Part shown: in pieces, positions 1 to 7,942 of the stretch
Position numbering within the stretch: the first letter of the stretch is position 1
Layout of the letters: the number at the start of each line of letters is the position of its first letter
NCBI RefSeq assembly: GCF_000003605.2
Contig: NW_003135338.1
Location: 323,040-333,076, forward strand
DNA: 10,037 nucleotides
Origin: Saccoglossus kowalevskii
Taxonomy: Eukaryota > Hemichordata > Enteropneusta > Harrimaniidae
Direction: 5' to 3'
The notes under the pieces: generated by a model
Seen by the model: the letters and a program-made list of their open reading frames with translations, nothing else
Database searches by the model: none
What the model was told of the DNA's origin: nothing
Translations under genes and position numbers: made by a program

Positions 1-11
1 TTTTTTTTTAA

Positions 12-140
12 AGATTGATGGTGTTGATACCGTCAGTGCCTGGATACGGCGAGATTAGTTGGGTTACTGGCCACAGAGCAAGGGTTCACCCTGTCTACTT
101 TGATGATGAGTTTCTTTTTTCCCGTTTGCCCAATAACTAA
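12..140 (+). other. Unexplained open segment, possible exon or transposon-derived fragment
   Basis: This stretch is clearly GC-richer than its surroundings. It is open in one frame for about 42 codons, from an AG at 12-13 behind a T-run to TAA at 138-140. The stop overlaps an AATAAA hexamer at 139-144. The predicted peptide includes PGYGEISWVTGHRARVHPVY followed by an acidic FDDEF, and its residue mix looks protein-like. I do not recognise the family, and it does not match any part of EXOSC10 I know. It could be a terminal or alternative exon (T-run acceptor, stop, polyadenylation-like hexamer), the remnant of a mobile-element gene, or chance. It starts almost at the window edge, so any upstream continuation cannot be judged. 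Confidence 0.22.
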
Positions 141-376
141 ATAAAGTCAAGCTTATGGCACACCTCATTAAACTATTTGACAGTCAATTAGTACATATTA
201 AAGACCTTTTTTGTATGTTATGAACCTATTCATCAATTTGTAATTGACACAGTCATTAAAAAAGGACAACAAGGGACTATGTCTTTGGATATTTCTTTTG
301 TTTTTTTTGAAAATTTTGTCAAAAACTATTTTTAAAAAGTGTTCATTTTAAACTTAAAGATTTTTCCTGTAATTCT

Positions 377-740
377 GAATACTTACTGTGAAACGTGTCT
401 TTTTCGCGAGCATGTCTTTTTAGCGAATTTAGCGAGAGAACCGATTTGCTATTTCAAGATGTCGCTAATTACTAATAAATTCAAAATGAAGAAGGCTTGG
501 GGATTTGTATACAGTAATCTGGAACGTAAAATTCTGGGGCGCTTCCCAATTACACTTGACAGTTTTTCTTTGTTTTTATGGAAGTGATAACTGCGCATTT
601 GTTTTGGCACATGACAGAGAAATATTGTGAAAAAAGGAATAACAAGTTAGATTTGCTAAATCAACATTTCGCTATTACGTCATTTTACCACAATTCGCTA
701 AAATTGCATGTCGCTTTTTCAACATATTTTACAGTATTTA
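377..740. repeat. Degenerate MITE-like repeat with ACTGTA-type ends
   Basis: The left side reads TTACTGTGAAA (383-393) and the right side TTTACAGTAT (728-737), whose reverse complement is ATACTGTAAA, so the ends are imperfect inverted repeats. Between them the motifs GCGA, TCGC and TCGCTA recur many times (TTCGCGAG, TTTAGCGAATTTAGCGAG, GATGTCGCTAA, TTTCGCTATTACG, AATTCGCTAAAA, ATGTCGC), although CG-containing words are rare elsewhere in the window. Short non-autonomous DNA elements rich in such words are common in marine invertebrate genomes. There is no transposase frame and I could not fix target-site duplications, so the borders are approximate. Confidence 0.4.
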
Positions 741-1209
741 TTTGACGCTGATGTTATTGTGATGCTTCATTTTGAATGAAGTTACTGCAGTGTCTGTTTA
801 ATATTCACCTATAGTATTTGCGCTATTAATAGCATGTGTGATTCTGTAAATAATTAGAAGTACGTCTATGGTCAAATAAGTCTGATCCAGCATACAGATA
901 ATTTTCGGTTCATATGTGTTTCTTTTTTTCGTTATATGCGTTACAGATGCACTACTAATAGAGAAAATATTTGACTAAACTTATTTAATTAATTTTTTTC
1001 TTTTTTTAATGTTTACTAACACTTTTTAATAATATTTTTTGCATACAGTTAAAATTAAAATACAGCTTAGAATTTTACTGTCTCGTGAATATTCATTTTA
1101 ATTTCATCGGGTCAGATTGCACGTTACCCAGCGTCATTTAATCTACCATGAATTCTCTTTTTTTTTTCCACTGACAGCTGTTCTCTAACATCTGTGTTTT
1201 TTTTGCCAG

Positions 1210-1323
1210 TATTTACCAAAAAAGACAGTATCACAGATTCCGTCCTCGATTTTAGAGTCGGATAAAATCACTATTGATGGAAAGGAAGCAGAGATTCAAG
1301 CCGAACATGTGAGACCTACGATA
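1210..1323 (+). CDS. EXOSC10: EXOSC10-like, internal coding exon A (38 codons)
   Basis: This is an internal exon of the gene I identify as EXOSC10 (Rrp6), the distributive 3'-5' exoribonuclease of the nuclear exosome, which trims rRNA, snoRNA and aberrant transcripts. It is exactly 114 nt and open in phase 0 at both ends. It begins after a T-rich tract and GCCAG and ends at ATA before the donor GTAAGTG. The peptide starts YLPKKTVSQIPSSILESDKI and continues with an acidic stretch to HVRPTI. On its own it has no catalytic motif. YLP may correspond to the conserved N-P-F-x-x-F/Y-L-P segment that follows the HRDC domain in animal EXOSC10, but this alignment is from memory and tentative. The assignment rests mainly on exon C, with which it is phase-compatible through exon B. 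Confidence 0.62.
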
Positions 1324-2226
1324 GTAAGTGTCACTGGTCACATGACTGGTGATAATTGACTGAAATTGAATGCATAGAATACTTTCCCATATTATAAAAT
1401 TCCATTGTCAATATTTTGGGATTACATTACATATTACCTCAATTCCATCTGCCCCTAAACCTGAATAAATATCCCGCCAAATATTTGGTGCAACATTTTG
1501 CACAATTTTTCAATTTTTTTGAGAATTTCTTAATTTATTTTTGGACCAAACTGATATAAATTTCCATTGTCGCTTTCAAAAGGGTTAAACTGTCAATAAA
1601 AAAGCTGCTCTGTGATTGGTCGGATTGTTCGGAATGGGGACAACCTTGTACATGTAGGTAGACTCTGGTTCTTTGACAGAGAACCACAGCAACTTTTGTG
1701 AAATTTATTTTGATACGAATCATGCCCACAAGTGATCAAAATAAGAGAATTTGTAGTGACAAACTTTTAAAGGTTTTTGGCTGATTCCCTTCTCAAGTGT
1801 CGTGGGTAACAATCCCCATAAGGCCATTAACTAATTATGGTTCTGGCATTTTGATTGGTCAATCATGTTTCAATTCTTTGTTTTATTTTCCTTGGTTACC
1901 TGTCATCAATGCTTACTCTCATGGTTTTCCATCTTCCTTTTACTCACAAAAGTTGCTTGAATGTTTCGTTTGTTATCACATTATCAAAAATAGCGATGGG
2001 AATGTTTTCTAAATGCGTCACTTACTCGTAGGGGTTCCGGGCGGAGAAATCAAAGATTACTAGTCACCTGTGGCATATTTGTCATTTGTATGGAATGCCT
2101 GGAACTAGTGAATTGATGATTAGCTTTAATTTTTTACATTGTGCCCTTGAGCCTCATTCTCAGATACTGAATCACTTTGAACTGTGAGGGCAGTTGACCT
2201 ATAAAAAACTTCTCTGTTTACCTCAG
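1324..2226 (+). other. EXOSC10: Intron between exons A and B
   Basis: This is a 903-base phase-0 intron with donor GTAAGTG and an acceptor made of a pyrimidine-rich run ending in TTTACCTCAG. Open frames within it on either strand (for example 1535-1729 minus and 1797-2012 plus) have no recognisable protein character. The word GATTGGTC occurs twice (1614-1621 and 1852-1859), but it is short and I attach no function to it. Nothing else is identified. Confidence 0.6.
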
Positions 2227-2376
2227 GAGAATGATTTATGGAAAATGAAGCCGTCAACTGACGTCAAGCCATCTGAGGCATCTTCAAAAAAAGTGACCAT
2301 CAATCGAGGAGACAGTGCCAAGAAAAGACAACGTGTCGAGAGTGAAGAGGAGCCAGCTAAGTCATTAAGAGAACAG
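2227..2376 (+). CDS. EXOSC10: EXOSC10-like, internal coding exon B (50 codons)
   Basis: This internal exon is exactly 150 nt, phase 0 on both sides, with acceptor TTTACCTCAG and donor GAACAG|GTACGA. The peptide begins ENDLWKMKPS and is hydrophilic and charged. It contains SAKKRQRVESEEE, a basic cluster next to an acidic one, and ends AKSLREQ. This fits the low-complexity, lysine- and glutamate-rich linker between the HRDC domain and the extreme C-terminus of EXOSC10; the ending resembles the SVRxQ region of vertebrate orthologues. KKRQR may be one half of a nuclear-localisation signal, which suits a nucleolar and nuclear exosome cofactor. The open frame extends about 33 nt upstream of the exon, but the composition there is intronic and the CAG acceptor sets the boundary. 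Phase allows direct splicing to exon C or to the candidate micro-exon. Confidence 0.68.
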
Positions 2377-2572
2377 GTACGAGATGACTGATTAAATTAT
2401 GCGCATTTATTATTATAAATTGATACAAAGCAGAAGCTCAACTCTAGAATTTGGGTGTATGAAAGAAAAGATGGCAACCGGATTTCGAAGTGCTTCCTCA
2501 TTGTTCCTTCACTCATTGTGACAAAAAGAATGCAGTTTTTACCGATGATGACGGTCAGTCGTTTGGACGGAT

Positions 2573-3190
2573 GGATGTGGACGACTTCTTCTCAAAAACT
2601 GCTGAATTGTTAGATTTTTGTTGTGTACCTGCCTTGATGAGTGTAGATGAATTATGTTCATGAGAATTCGATCCACCAAAAAATCATGCAAATTAGTTAT
2701 CAAAAACTATAAAAATGCTTAAATGACTTTAACACTACTAGTATATGGTCTACAGTGCTGATATTGATAGTGTACATGTATTAGGTTGATCTCTATCAGA
2801 TTTGTTAATTTCATGATGATAACTTCAATTTTTGGTGAATATTTTTGTCATTTTTAGCCCTGTTGCCTCGAAAATGACCGAACTAAGCTCCTGTGTTGAC
2901 CACACTTGTTGACCACATCTGTCCATCGTTGATCAACTTTTTTCATTCAAACGACTTCTTCTCCAAAACTGTCAACTGAATTGCCTTGCTATTCATACCA
3001 CACTTACCTGGGATGGTTCTCTGTCAGATTTGTTCATTCGTTACATCACATATAAACCTCTATATTTTGTGAATATTTTGTCATTTATGGTTAAAAATGA
3101 CTTTTTACACAACCACTTGTCAGATTGCTTTGAAATTTGGCATGAATGTTGTTGACATGGATTACACTCAGATTCATTATTTTCATGGCA
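2573..3190 (+). repeat. Tandem or nested degenerate repeat copies (TTTTTAG-headed family)
   Basis: Several words recur in the same order. ACGACTTCTTCTC(C)AAAACTG occurs at 2581 and 2951. A module of the form TCTCT(A/G)TCAGATTTGTT, then an AT-rich stretch, then GAATATTTTTGTCATTT occurs at 2790-2855 and 3018-3086. A diverged third version, ACTCAGATTCATTATTTTCATGG, follows at about 3167-3188. A head sequence TTTTTAGCCCTGTTGCC starts at 2851, directly abutting the first tail module, so copies look head-to-tail. Related copies occur at 7870 and 9547 in the same orientation. No protein is encoded. The family resembles unclassified dispersed repeats of molluscs and other marine invertebrates; borders are approximate. 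Confidence 0.6.
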
Positions 3191-3457
3191 CTGTATGCGA
3201 GTATCTATTTTTAGTGCATTTTAAACATTTTTTTGGCTAATTTTGGTGCATTTTTGACTTCTCCGAAACAATTTTTGTGGGAAGTTATGTTTTTTTGTTG
3301 TTATTTTTTTGGATTTCTTCACTTCACATGGGCCATGTATAGTGCATGGACTCCAGTGAACAGTGTCATTTGGAAGCTAAGCTTTCTTAGTACACATTGT
3401 CTTAAATGGAAAATGAACTAGATGGGACAATGTTTTCAAGAAATGCTCAAGTTCAGA

Positions 3458-3690
3458 TCAAGGTCATTTCAAGGTTTAAAGTTTGCTGTTTTTATATGAG
3501 TCAATATGGAACAGTGCTTGACTAAAAAACCAATCTTCAAGGCCCGTTCAGGGTCTTCTCAAGGGCCCAGGTAAGGTTCATCTCAAGGTCACATGTTGAT
3601 TGCATATGTATTGGGGGTCAGGATGTCACCCCTCTGTCAAGATCTTACATCGGTCAAGGTCATTTCAAGATCACATGTCACTTTGTCATA
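3458..3690 (+). repeat. Degenerate CAAGGTCA-type repeat cluster
   Basis: TCAAGGTCA occurs exactly three times, at 3458-3466, 3583-3591 and 3654-3662, with diverged versions between them (TCAAGGCCCGTTCAGGGTC, TCAAGGGCCCAGGTAAGGTTCA, TTTCAAGATCACATGTCA). The sequence is therefore a loosely tandem array with a TTCAAGGTCACATGT-like core. TCAAGGTCA is also the extended half-site of monomeric nuclear receptors such as ERR and SF-1, but an origin as part of the surrounding repeat is the simpler explanation. Confidence 0.5.
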
Positions 3691-4009
3691 TTGTCTAACT
3701 TTGTCATTCTCAATTCAGTCACATGTACAATAACCAAATAATGCAGAAATATATTTTGGTAATAGTGACAACAACTTTATGTTTCAGCTTCAATTTCCTG
3801 TACACCCACATCGTCAATTATACATATCCATGCATTACATACACAACTACGATTCCCCTAATACAGGATATGCTCTTCCAGTGACCATCACCACAATTAC
3901 TAAACTGTCATAGATTCCCCTTATCATATCCACTTAGTAACTGCCACTGCCCTCTCCGCTTGTCAATTACAGTGGAGCTCTACTGACCGCAAGGTCGCCT
4001 GTTGGTAAA

Positions 4010-4140
4010 AAGTTATATTTTTGTCTTTTGAAAACTACCAGCACAATTCCTTTGATACTTGGTATGTAGATACTAATATACCATAGCGTCATGCACAACC
4101 CTACTCCCAAATGTAATGACATTTTTCGGGGCAAAAACTG
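4010..4140 (+). repeat. Probable diverged fragment of the dispersed repeat family
   Basis: The segment with TTTTGAAAACTACCAGCACAATTCCTTTGATACTTGGTATGTAGAT (spanning about 4026-4072) has the layout of repeat bodies that read approximately 'aaaact, then gct/ccag, then caatt, then ttgatacttggtatg'. This is like the region near 9645-9672 (GGACCAATCACAATCAAACTTCACACA) and near 3120-3150 (TCAGATTGCTTTGAAATTTGGCATGAATG). The similarity is weak, so this is a low-confidence call. Confidence 0.3.
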
Positions 4141-5278
4141 TTAAATGTTCTGTTCTATTGAGTATGATTTTGTTATTATATGAAAGTATTCAAAATAATT
4201 GTCAATCTGTGACAATCCGTTCTTTCAATGCAGAAAATTTCTATGTATGCAATTAGTTAGCAAACAGAATCAACACATGCACAGTAATGTTTGTATTCAT
4301 AGTAAAATTGCAATGGTGCAATCTCTGGGATTGTGGAGGCATCATTTAAAGCATGTTTATTTTACAGATGTTTTATAAGTCGCTTGTCAAAAACTGCGCG
4401 ATGCAGAACTGTGGTGTCTAGGATTGTGTGTTTGTGGGTGTACAAATCTGCTATTTCAATTCAATTAGTTTTTAATTAATTTGCATCTTGATATCTAAAA
4501 ACATAACCAGTCATTCAGTTTGGTACCATACTATTCCTGGATTGTACTAAAAAGAAAAAAGCAGGGTTTCCAGCTGAGAAAACTTTCTTTGATTTTGTCG
4601 GCCCTCTGAGGTGTAAAAGCAGGTGATTTATCTGTGTAATCACTGAGTGGTATAAATTCCACATCTGAAAATATTTAGTGAGTTCACAGAAAATCGTCTC
4701 ATAAAAAAAATATTTGGGACATTTCTTGTTTATGAAAGTTGATGTGAATACTTCCATACTTTAAACTGAAAAGTTAGAGACCCATCTTGGTATAAAATAC
4801 TATGTAGGCATGTTTTAATTACAGTTTGAATGTAAATTCTCAATGACGCGTACATGATTAAACAGCGCCCTCTATTTTTCATATTTTATTGCATCGGTAC
4901 CGAATTTTCCATGAACTTCTTCTGATCAGTCCTTCATTTGCATATTTTGCATGTTTTAAAATTGAGTGCTTTGATTTTTGCTTTGTTATCACATTTTTGA
5001 AATGTTTTCAAATTACATTACCGTACTAGTATCATAAGTCATTAGATCTAGTATTGTTAAGTCATAGAAATGTTAATATTATAGTTTTAATATTAATGTA
5101 TGTATCAAATAATTTACAAGACAGTCAAACATATTTCCATCAATAAATTGACCATATATACCCCTACAACTGCATGGGCACCCCCCAAAAAAAAACATAC
5201 AAATTAGTAGACTGGTGGTCCTCTCCATCATTTTGTTGATGTTTCACACTTTTTCTTAAATAAAAACAATTATTTTAG

Positions 5279-5318
5279 CCACAGAATGAGCTGCACCAGT
5301 CTATGAGAAAAGCTATGG
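5279..5318 (+). CDS. EXOSC10: Candidate 40-nt micro-exon, frame-shifting
   Basis: This short segment follows TTATTTTAG and precedes a consensus-like donor (ATGG|GTGAGA). Only one of its three frames is open, and that is phase 0, exactly what exon B supplies. It would encode PQNELHQSMRKAM plus one base, and its base composition is richer in G and C than its flanks. At the 3' side it leaves phase 1, whereas exon C needs phase 0, so inclusion shifts the frame and reaches TAA at 6303-6305 inside exon C. A second GT at 5329 gives phase 2, which also fails to restore the EXOSC10 frame. Possibilities are a regulated exon that triggers mRNA decay, an unusual splice border (ATG|GGTG matches the GGTG at the start of exon C), a sequence error, or a decoy. 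Its function is unproven. Confidence 0.33.
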
Positions 5319-5540
5319 GTGAGAACAGGTCAATCACACAAATTTGATTAGTCTGGAGATTCAGTTTCCTACACTTTAACAAAGCAAGCATTTATCTGTT
5401 GTCCCCTGTGGTATACCAGCACATAGTGAATAAATAGTCTTTTGTGTGAATTATGGCTGGAGACATTAAGCTGTTTTCAATTTTTAAAAATTTAAAAAAA
5501 AAACAGTAATCTTTGAATTTGGAAAATTTAAATTTATGTA

Positions 5541-5555
5541 ATATATATATATATA
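5541..5555. repeat. AT dinucleotide tract
   Basis: An uninterrupted (AT)n run of 15 bases in the intron. A second interrupted TA run lies at about 5640-5651, within the inverted-repeat element. No function is inferred. Confidence 0.85.
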
Positions 5556-5587
5556 GCTCATATTGTCACTGCTTGTGTAATGCCAAG

Positions 5588-5728
5588 ATACTGTAAAATA
5601 CTTTATTTTAGCTGGACTTTATTTTTGTTTTGTTTGAGAAAATATATATATGTCTAACATATATTTTCACTGAGTTAAATGTAAAAACATTTAAAAAATT
5701 ATTTTCACTAGATTTTATCATACAGTAT
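5588..5728. mobile_element. Small inverted-repeat (MITE-like) element
   Basis: The segment begins ATACTGTA (5588-5595) and ends TACAGTAT (5721-5728), an exact 8-bp inverted repeat enclosing 141 bp. Inside, GAGAAAATATATATATGT (about 5636-5653) pairs with ACATATATTTTCACT (about 5658-5672) as a hairpin, and AAATGTAAAAACATTT forms a second small hairpin. Size, AT-richness, lack of coding potential and hairpin potential suit a miniature inverted-repeat transposable element. The TACTGTA ends resemble those of the block at 377-740. I cannot identify a convincing target-site duplication, and such short AT-rich inverted repeats can arise by chance. Confidence 0.42.
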
Positions 5729-6062
5729 TTCCAGTGTTGCAATAGTTATTGAATAACAATTAAAGTTACGACCTTTGAACTATCAATTTTCCATGCCTGA
5801 AAAATTTAATTTATTATATAATAATTAATTTTGGACCAATTTGATACAATTTGTTATTGGCTACAGATAGGTCTTTACAATTTTTTTTTAAAATACATTA
5901 TAAGTTTTGAAAATTAAATATAATAAAATAAAGCACTTCATATATCCATCTGTCCAAATGAATTGCCATCAATGATAAATGTTGTTACCCCAGCCTTCTA
6001 ACAAGTGTCAAAGAACAAGGTGGGATGTTATAGTGCAGTATATTACACTGTGGTTCTTCTGA

Positions 6063-6082
6063 AAATTATTTATAAATAATTT
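6063..6082. repeat. Perfect 20-bp AT palindrome
   Basis: AAATTATTTATAAATAATTT equals its own reverse complement over all 20 bases and could form a cruciform or short hairpin. It lies in the large intron about 150 bases before exon C, in very AT-rich surroundings where such palindromes are more likely by chance. Confidence 0.8.
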
Positions 6083-6228
6083 ATAAAAAAAATAGTGAAA
6101 TTTATAAAATATTTTAATTAAAAAACATTCACGCCTTTATGAAATTCAGTGTATACAATTTTATATAAATTCGTCACTATATTAATCCCTGTCGACCAGT
6201 ATTGATATAATATTTCTTTTGCCCAAAG

Positions 6229-6373
6229 GGTGTGCCGAAGAAGAAACGGAAATGGATGGAAAAGGAAGTTGCAAAAAAAGACAAGGCATCTACGTCTGTG
6301 GATAATAGACACAGTGAAGGGAGAGTGTTCCATCCTTTTGACTACACCAAGGCGGATTATAAGGCATTTGAAG
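6229..6373 (+). CDS. EXOSC10: EXOSC10-like, internal coding exon C (diagnostic C-terminal motif)
   Basis: This exon carries the strongest evidence for gene identity. After TTTCTTTTGCCCAAAG it reads GVPKKKRKWMEKEVAKKDK, and ends GRVFHPFDYTKADYKAFE plus one base before the donor GAAG|GTCAGT. The closing motif matches the conserved hydrophobic/aromatic F-x-P-Y/F-D-Y-S/T-x-x-D-F/Y-x-x-F segment near the C-terminus of animal EXOSC10 (Rrp6), the nuclear exosome exonuclease. That tail region contributes to exosome and RNA contacts in Rrp6 proteins, by family knowledge. PKKKRK at residues 3-8 is a classic monopartite nuclear-localisation pattern and is followed by a lysine-rich run. The exon is 145 nt, entering in phase 0 and leaving in phase 1, which exactly matches exons B and D. 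Other frames through it are open too but lack the motif. Confidence 0.8.
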
Positions 6374-7321
6374 GTCAGTATTTTATTATACGTAGCAATC
6401 AATTGTTGTGTATCAAATGAAAAGTATGGTATATTGACGCCAACTGTGCAGGCATTGTGTCCGGTCACTGTACCTGTGATCTCAGTGAATGACGTGATGT
6501 AATCAATTGAAATTTTTTTTATAACAGCTGTCTGGTCTTTATATCGCGAAGGTTGGCTATAATTATTTGTCTATAAGTGCATGTTTTATCGCATATCTAT
6601 TCCCACAATTGTTGCACTAAGACGTGTCATCGTATTTCTGATTGAATGCCCCAAGATGATTGATTGATTGATTGATTGATGAACAAACAAACATTTATGG
6701 ACAATAAATAGATGAACAAATAATTAATTGATATTCATGAAAATCTTAAAGTGAGAGGGTCATCATCTGCGCACGTGCAGGAATTGAGTCCCAAGCGACA
6801 CACGCTAAAACCGCAAAGGCTTATGGGTAGTCACTTGTTTGTAAACAATGACACGCTATGGCCATCTGATGGTGATGACTCCCTCGCTTTAAAACTGATA
6901 CTAGGTTTTCTTGATTTAAAAGCCCTCTATGTTTTCTCTGGGATTACAATTAATAGGAATTGTTTATACCGAATGAAACTATTGTGTACAGAATTATTTT
7001 TGTACTGTTAGTTCTTCGGATGACGTCCTAAACCAGGAGCTTGTAGTTTCAGTTTCACCTCATAAGGCTTATGTGCATCTGTTGTGTTCCAGTCCATAAT
7101 ATGGTTGAAAGTATATGTACTTTGGTTGGGTAGTGGTTAAGCAATTTCAGTGTGTCTATAGCACCTGAAAACAGTTGAATTGTTTAAGAAAATATTTCTC
7201 AAATTGTCTTTTGTTCAATCCTGTATGGTTTTAACTCTCATTTCTGGTTTTTCTTCCAATGCTTCTGAAAATAATAATGATAATATTAACAACCTGTTTT
7301 CCAATACATGTACTTTTTCAG
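6374..7321 (+). other. EXOSC10: Intron between exons C and D
   Basis: This is a 948-base phase-1 intron with donor GTCAGT and acceptor CCTGTTTTCC...TACTTTTTCAG. It holds a TGAT microsatellite at 6657-6680 and short CAAA-rich runs after it. The open frame at 6751-7011 shows no recognisable protein, although the first 70 bases or so (about 6751-6850) are somewhat GC-richer than the surroundings. Nothing else is identified. Confidence 0.65.
6657..6680. repeat. (TGAT)6 microsatellite
   Basis: Six perfect tandem TGAT units, followed by GAACAAACAAACA and, further on, a GATGAACAAATAATTAATTGAT stretch. It is an ordinary intronic tetranucleotide repeat and likely length-polymorphic. Confidence 0.92.
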
Positions 7322-7383
7322 AAACTAAGAAATCAAAAAAGAAGTCGTCTGCCACTGGTGGCCGTCAAGGTTCATCATTCCAA
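7322..7383 (+). CDS. EXOSC10: EXOSC10-like, internal coding exon D (21 codons)
   Basis: This 62-nt exon follows TACTTTTTCAG and ends CAA before the donor GTAAGA. Its first two bases complete the split codon from exon C (G+AA, glutamate), giving E-T-KKSKKKSSATGGRQGSSFQ. This basic, glycine/serine-rich peptide follows the F-D-Y motif just as the KSKxK...FDPNK-type tail does in other EXOSC10 proteins, so position and composition both fit. It leaves in phase 0. The frame stays open into the intron to a stop at 7471-7473, so intron retention would give about 30 alternative residues. The good donor consensus and the absence of an AATAAA nearby favour splicing to a final exon that I do not find before 10037. 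Confidence 0.7.
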
Positions 7384-7869
7384 GTAAGAATTCTTTCAAT
7401 TCTGTCGTCAATTGGCTTTATTTACCATGTAGAGGCAGACTGTCTGCCGTCCTTTACTAGCAGCTTCTTTTAATTCCATTCAAAGTAAAATTTCAATGGA
7501 AGCATTGACTGTTTCTTGAAACTCCTGTTGAAAAAAAAATTGTAAAACCCATGTCTACTATATACATCTGTGCCCATCAAATACAACTCAATTGGGTGAA
7601 GATTTTAATGGATTTATGTCAGTTTCTTCAATTTTACTTGAAGCCAAGAGGATTATTATTTCTGAGAACATTGACATACAGTATTATACAACTGTGACTG
7701 TATCACTGCAAGTTACGAAGTGTAGTAATTTTGCGGTATTGCACAGAATATCGCCAACCTACCATATTAGGAAATTCCAAATATGGAATGATTATGTGAT
7801 ATTTCCACAATGGCAGGCGTTTTTAAAAAACAAAGTTCATAGCAGGGAATGTTCTAATAATTTTCAACA

Positions 7870-7910
7870 TTTTTAGCTCCCGTTGACAGTCAATGAGTGC
7901 CTATGTAGTG

Positions 7911-7942
<32 letters not shown>

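Larger units (their letters stand above)
1..1209 (+). other. EXOSC10: Upstream intron (5' end outside window)
   Basis: This is non-coding sequence ahead of the first recognisable exon. It ends in a strong acceptor: two T-rich runs (about 1157-1168 and 1196-1204) followed by GCCAG at 1205-1209. It contains the open GC-richer segment at 12-140 and a repeat-like block at about 377-740 that are described separately. The longest reading frame elsewhere (339-587) is rich in F, L and K and overlaps the repeat; I do not regard it as a gene. The rest is AT-rich with T-homopolymers and shows nothing else I can name. The intron call depends on the EXOSC10 exon model. Confidence 0.6.
2377..6228 (+). other. 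EXOSC10: Large repeat-rich intron between exons B and C
   Basis: The intron is 3,852 bases if exon B joins exon C directly. The donor is GTACGA, and the acceptor is TTTCTTTTGCCCAAAG behind a short pyrimidine run. Phase 0 on both sides keeps the reading frame. It contains a field of related degenerate repeats (about 2573-3190, with probable fragments to about 4140), a cluster of TCAAGGTCA words, an inverted-repeat element at 5588-5728, AT microsatellite sequence, a 20-bp palindrome, and the candidate micro-exon at 5279-5318. The stretches 4150-5270 and 5730-6060 are AT-rich and show me nothing further; small open frames there, such as 4515-4757 minus, lack protein-like composition. Confidence 0.58.

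Noticed and set aside
339-587. 82-codon plus-strand frame
   Set aside because: It overlaps the MITE-like repeat with recurring GCGA words, and its F/L/K-rich content shows no family signature.
6118-6468. 116-codon open frame on the minus strand across exon C
   Set aside because: It lies antisense to the well-supported EXOSC10 exon, has no recognisable motif, and its extremities are in AT-rich intron; it is a shadow frame.
6230-6502. 90-codon plus-strand frame overlapping exon C in another phase
   Set aside because: It lacks the EXOSC10 motif, which is in the 6232 frame, and runs through the donor site. It would be entered from the 5329 donor of the micro-exon candidate, but this looks accidental.
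7125-7175. tRNA or tRNA-derived SINE A-box-like sequence (GGGTAGTGGTTAAGC)
   Set aside because: There is no convincing B box (GGTTCGANNCC) at the right distance and no cloverleaf; only the A-box resemblance is present.
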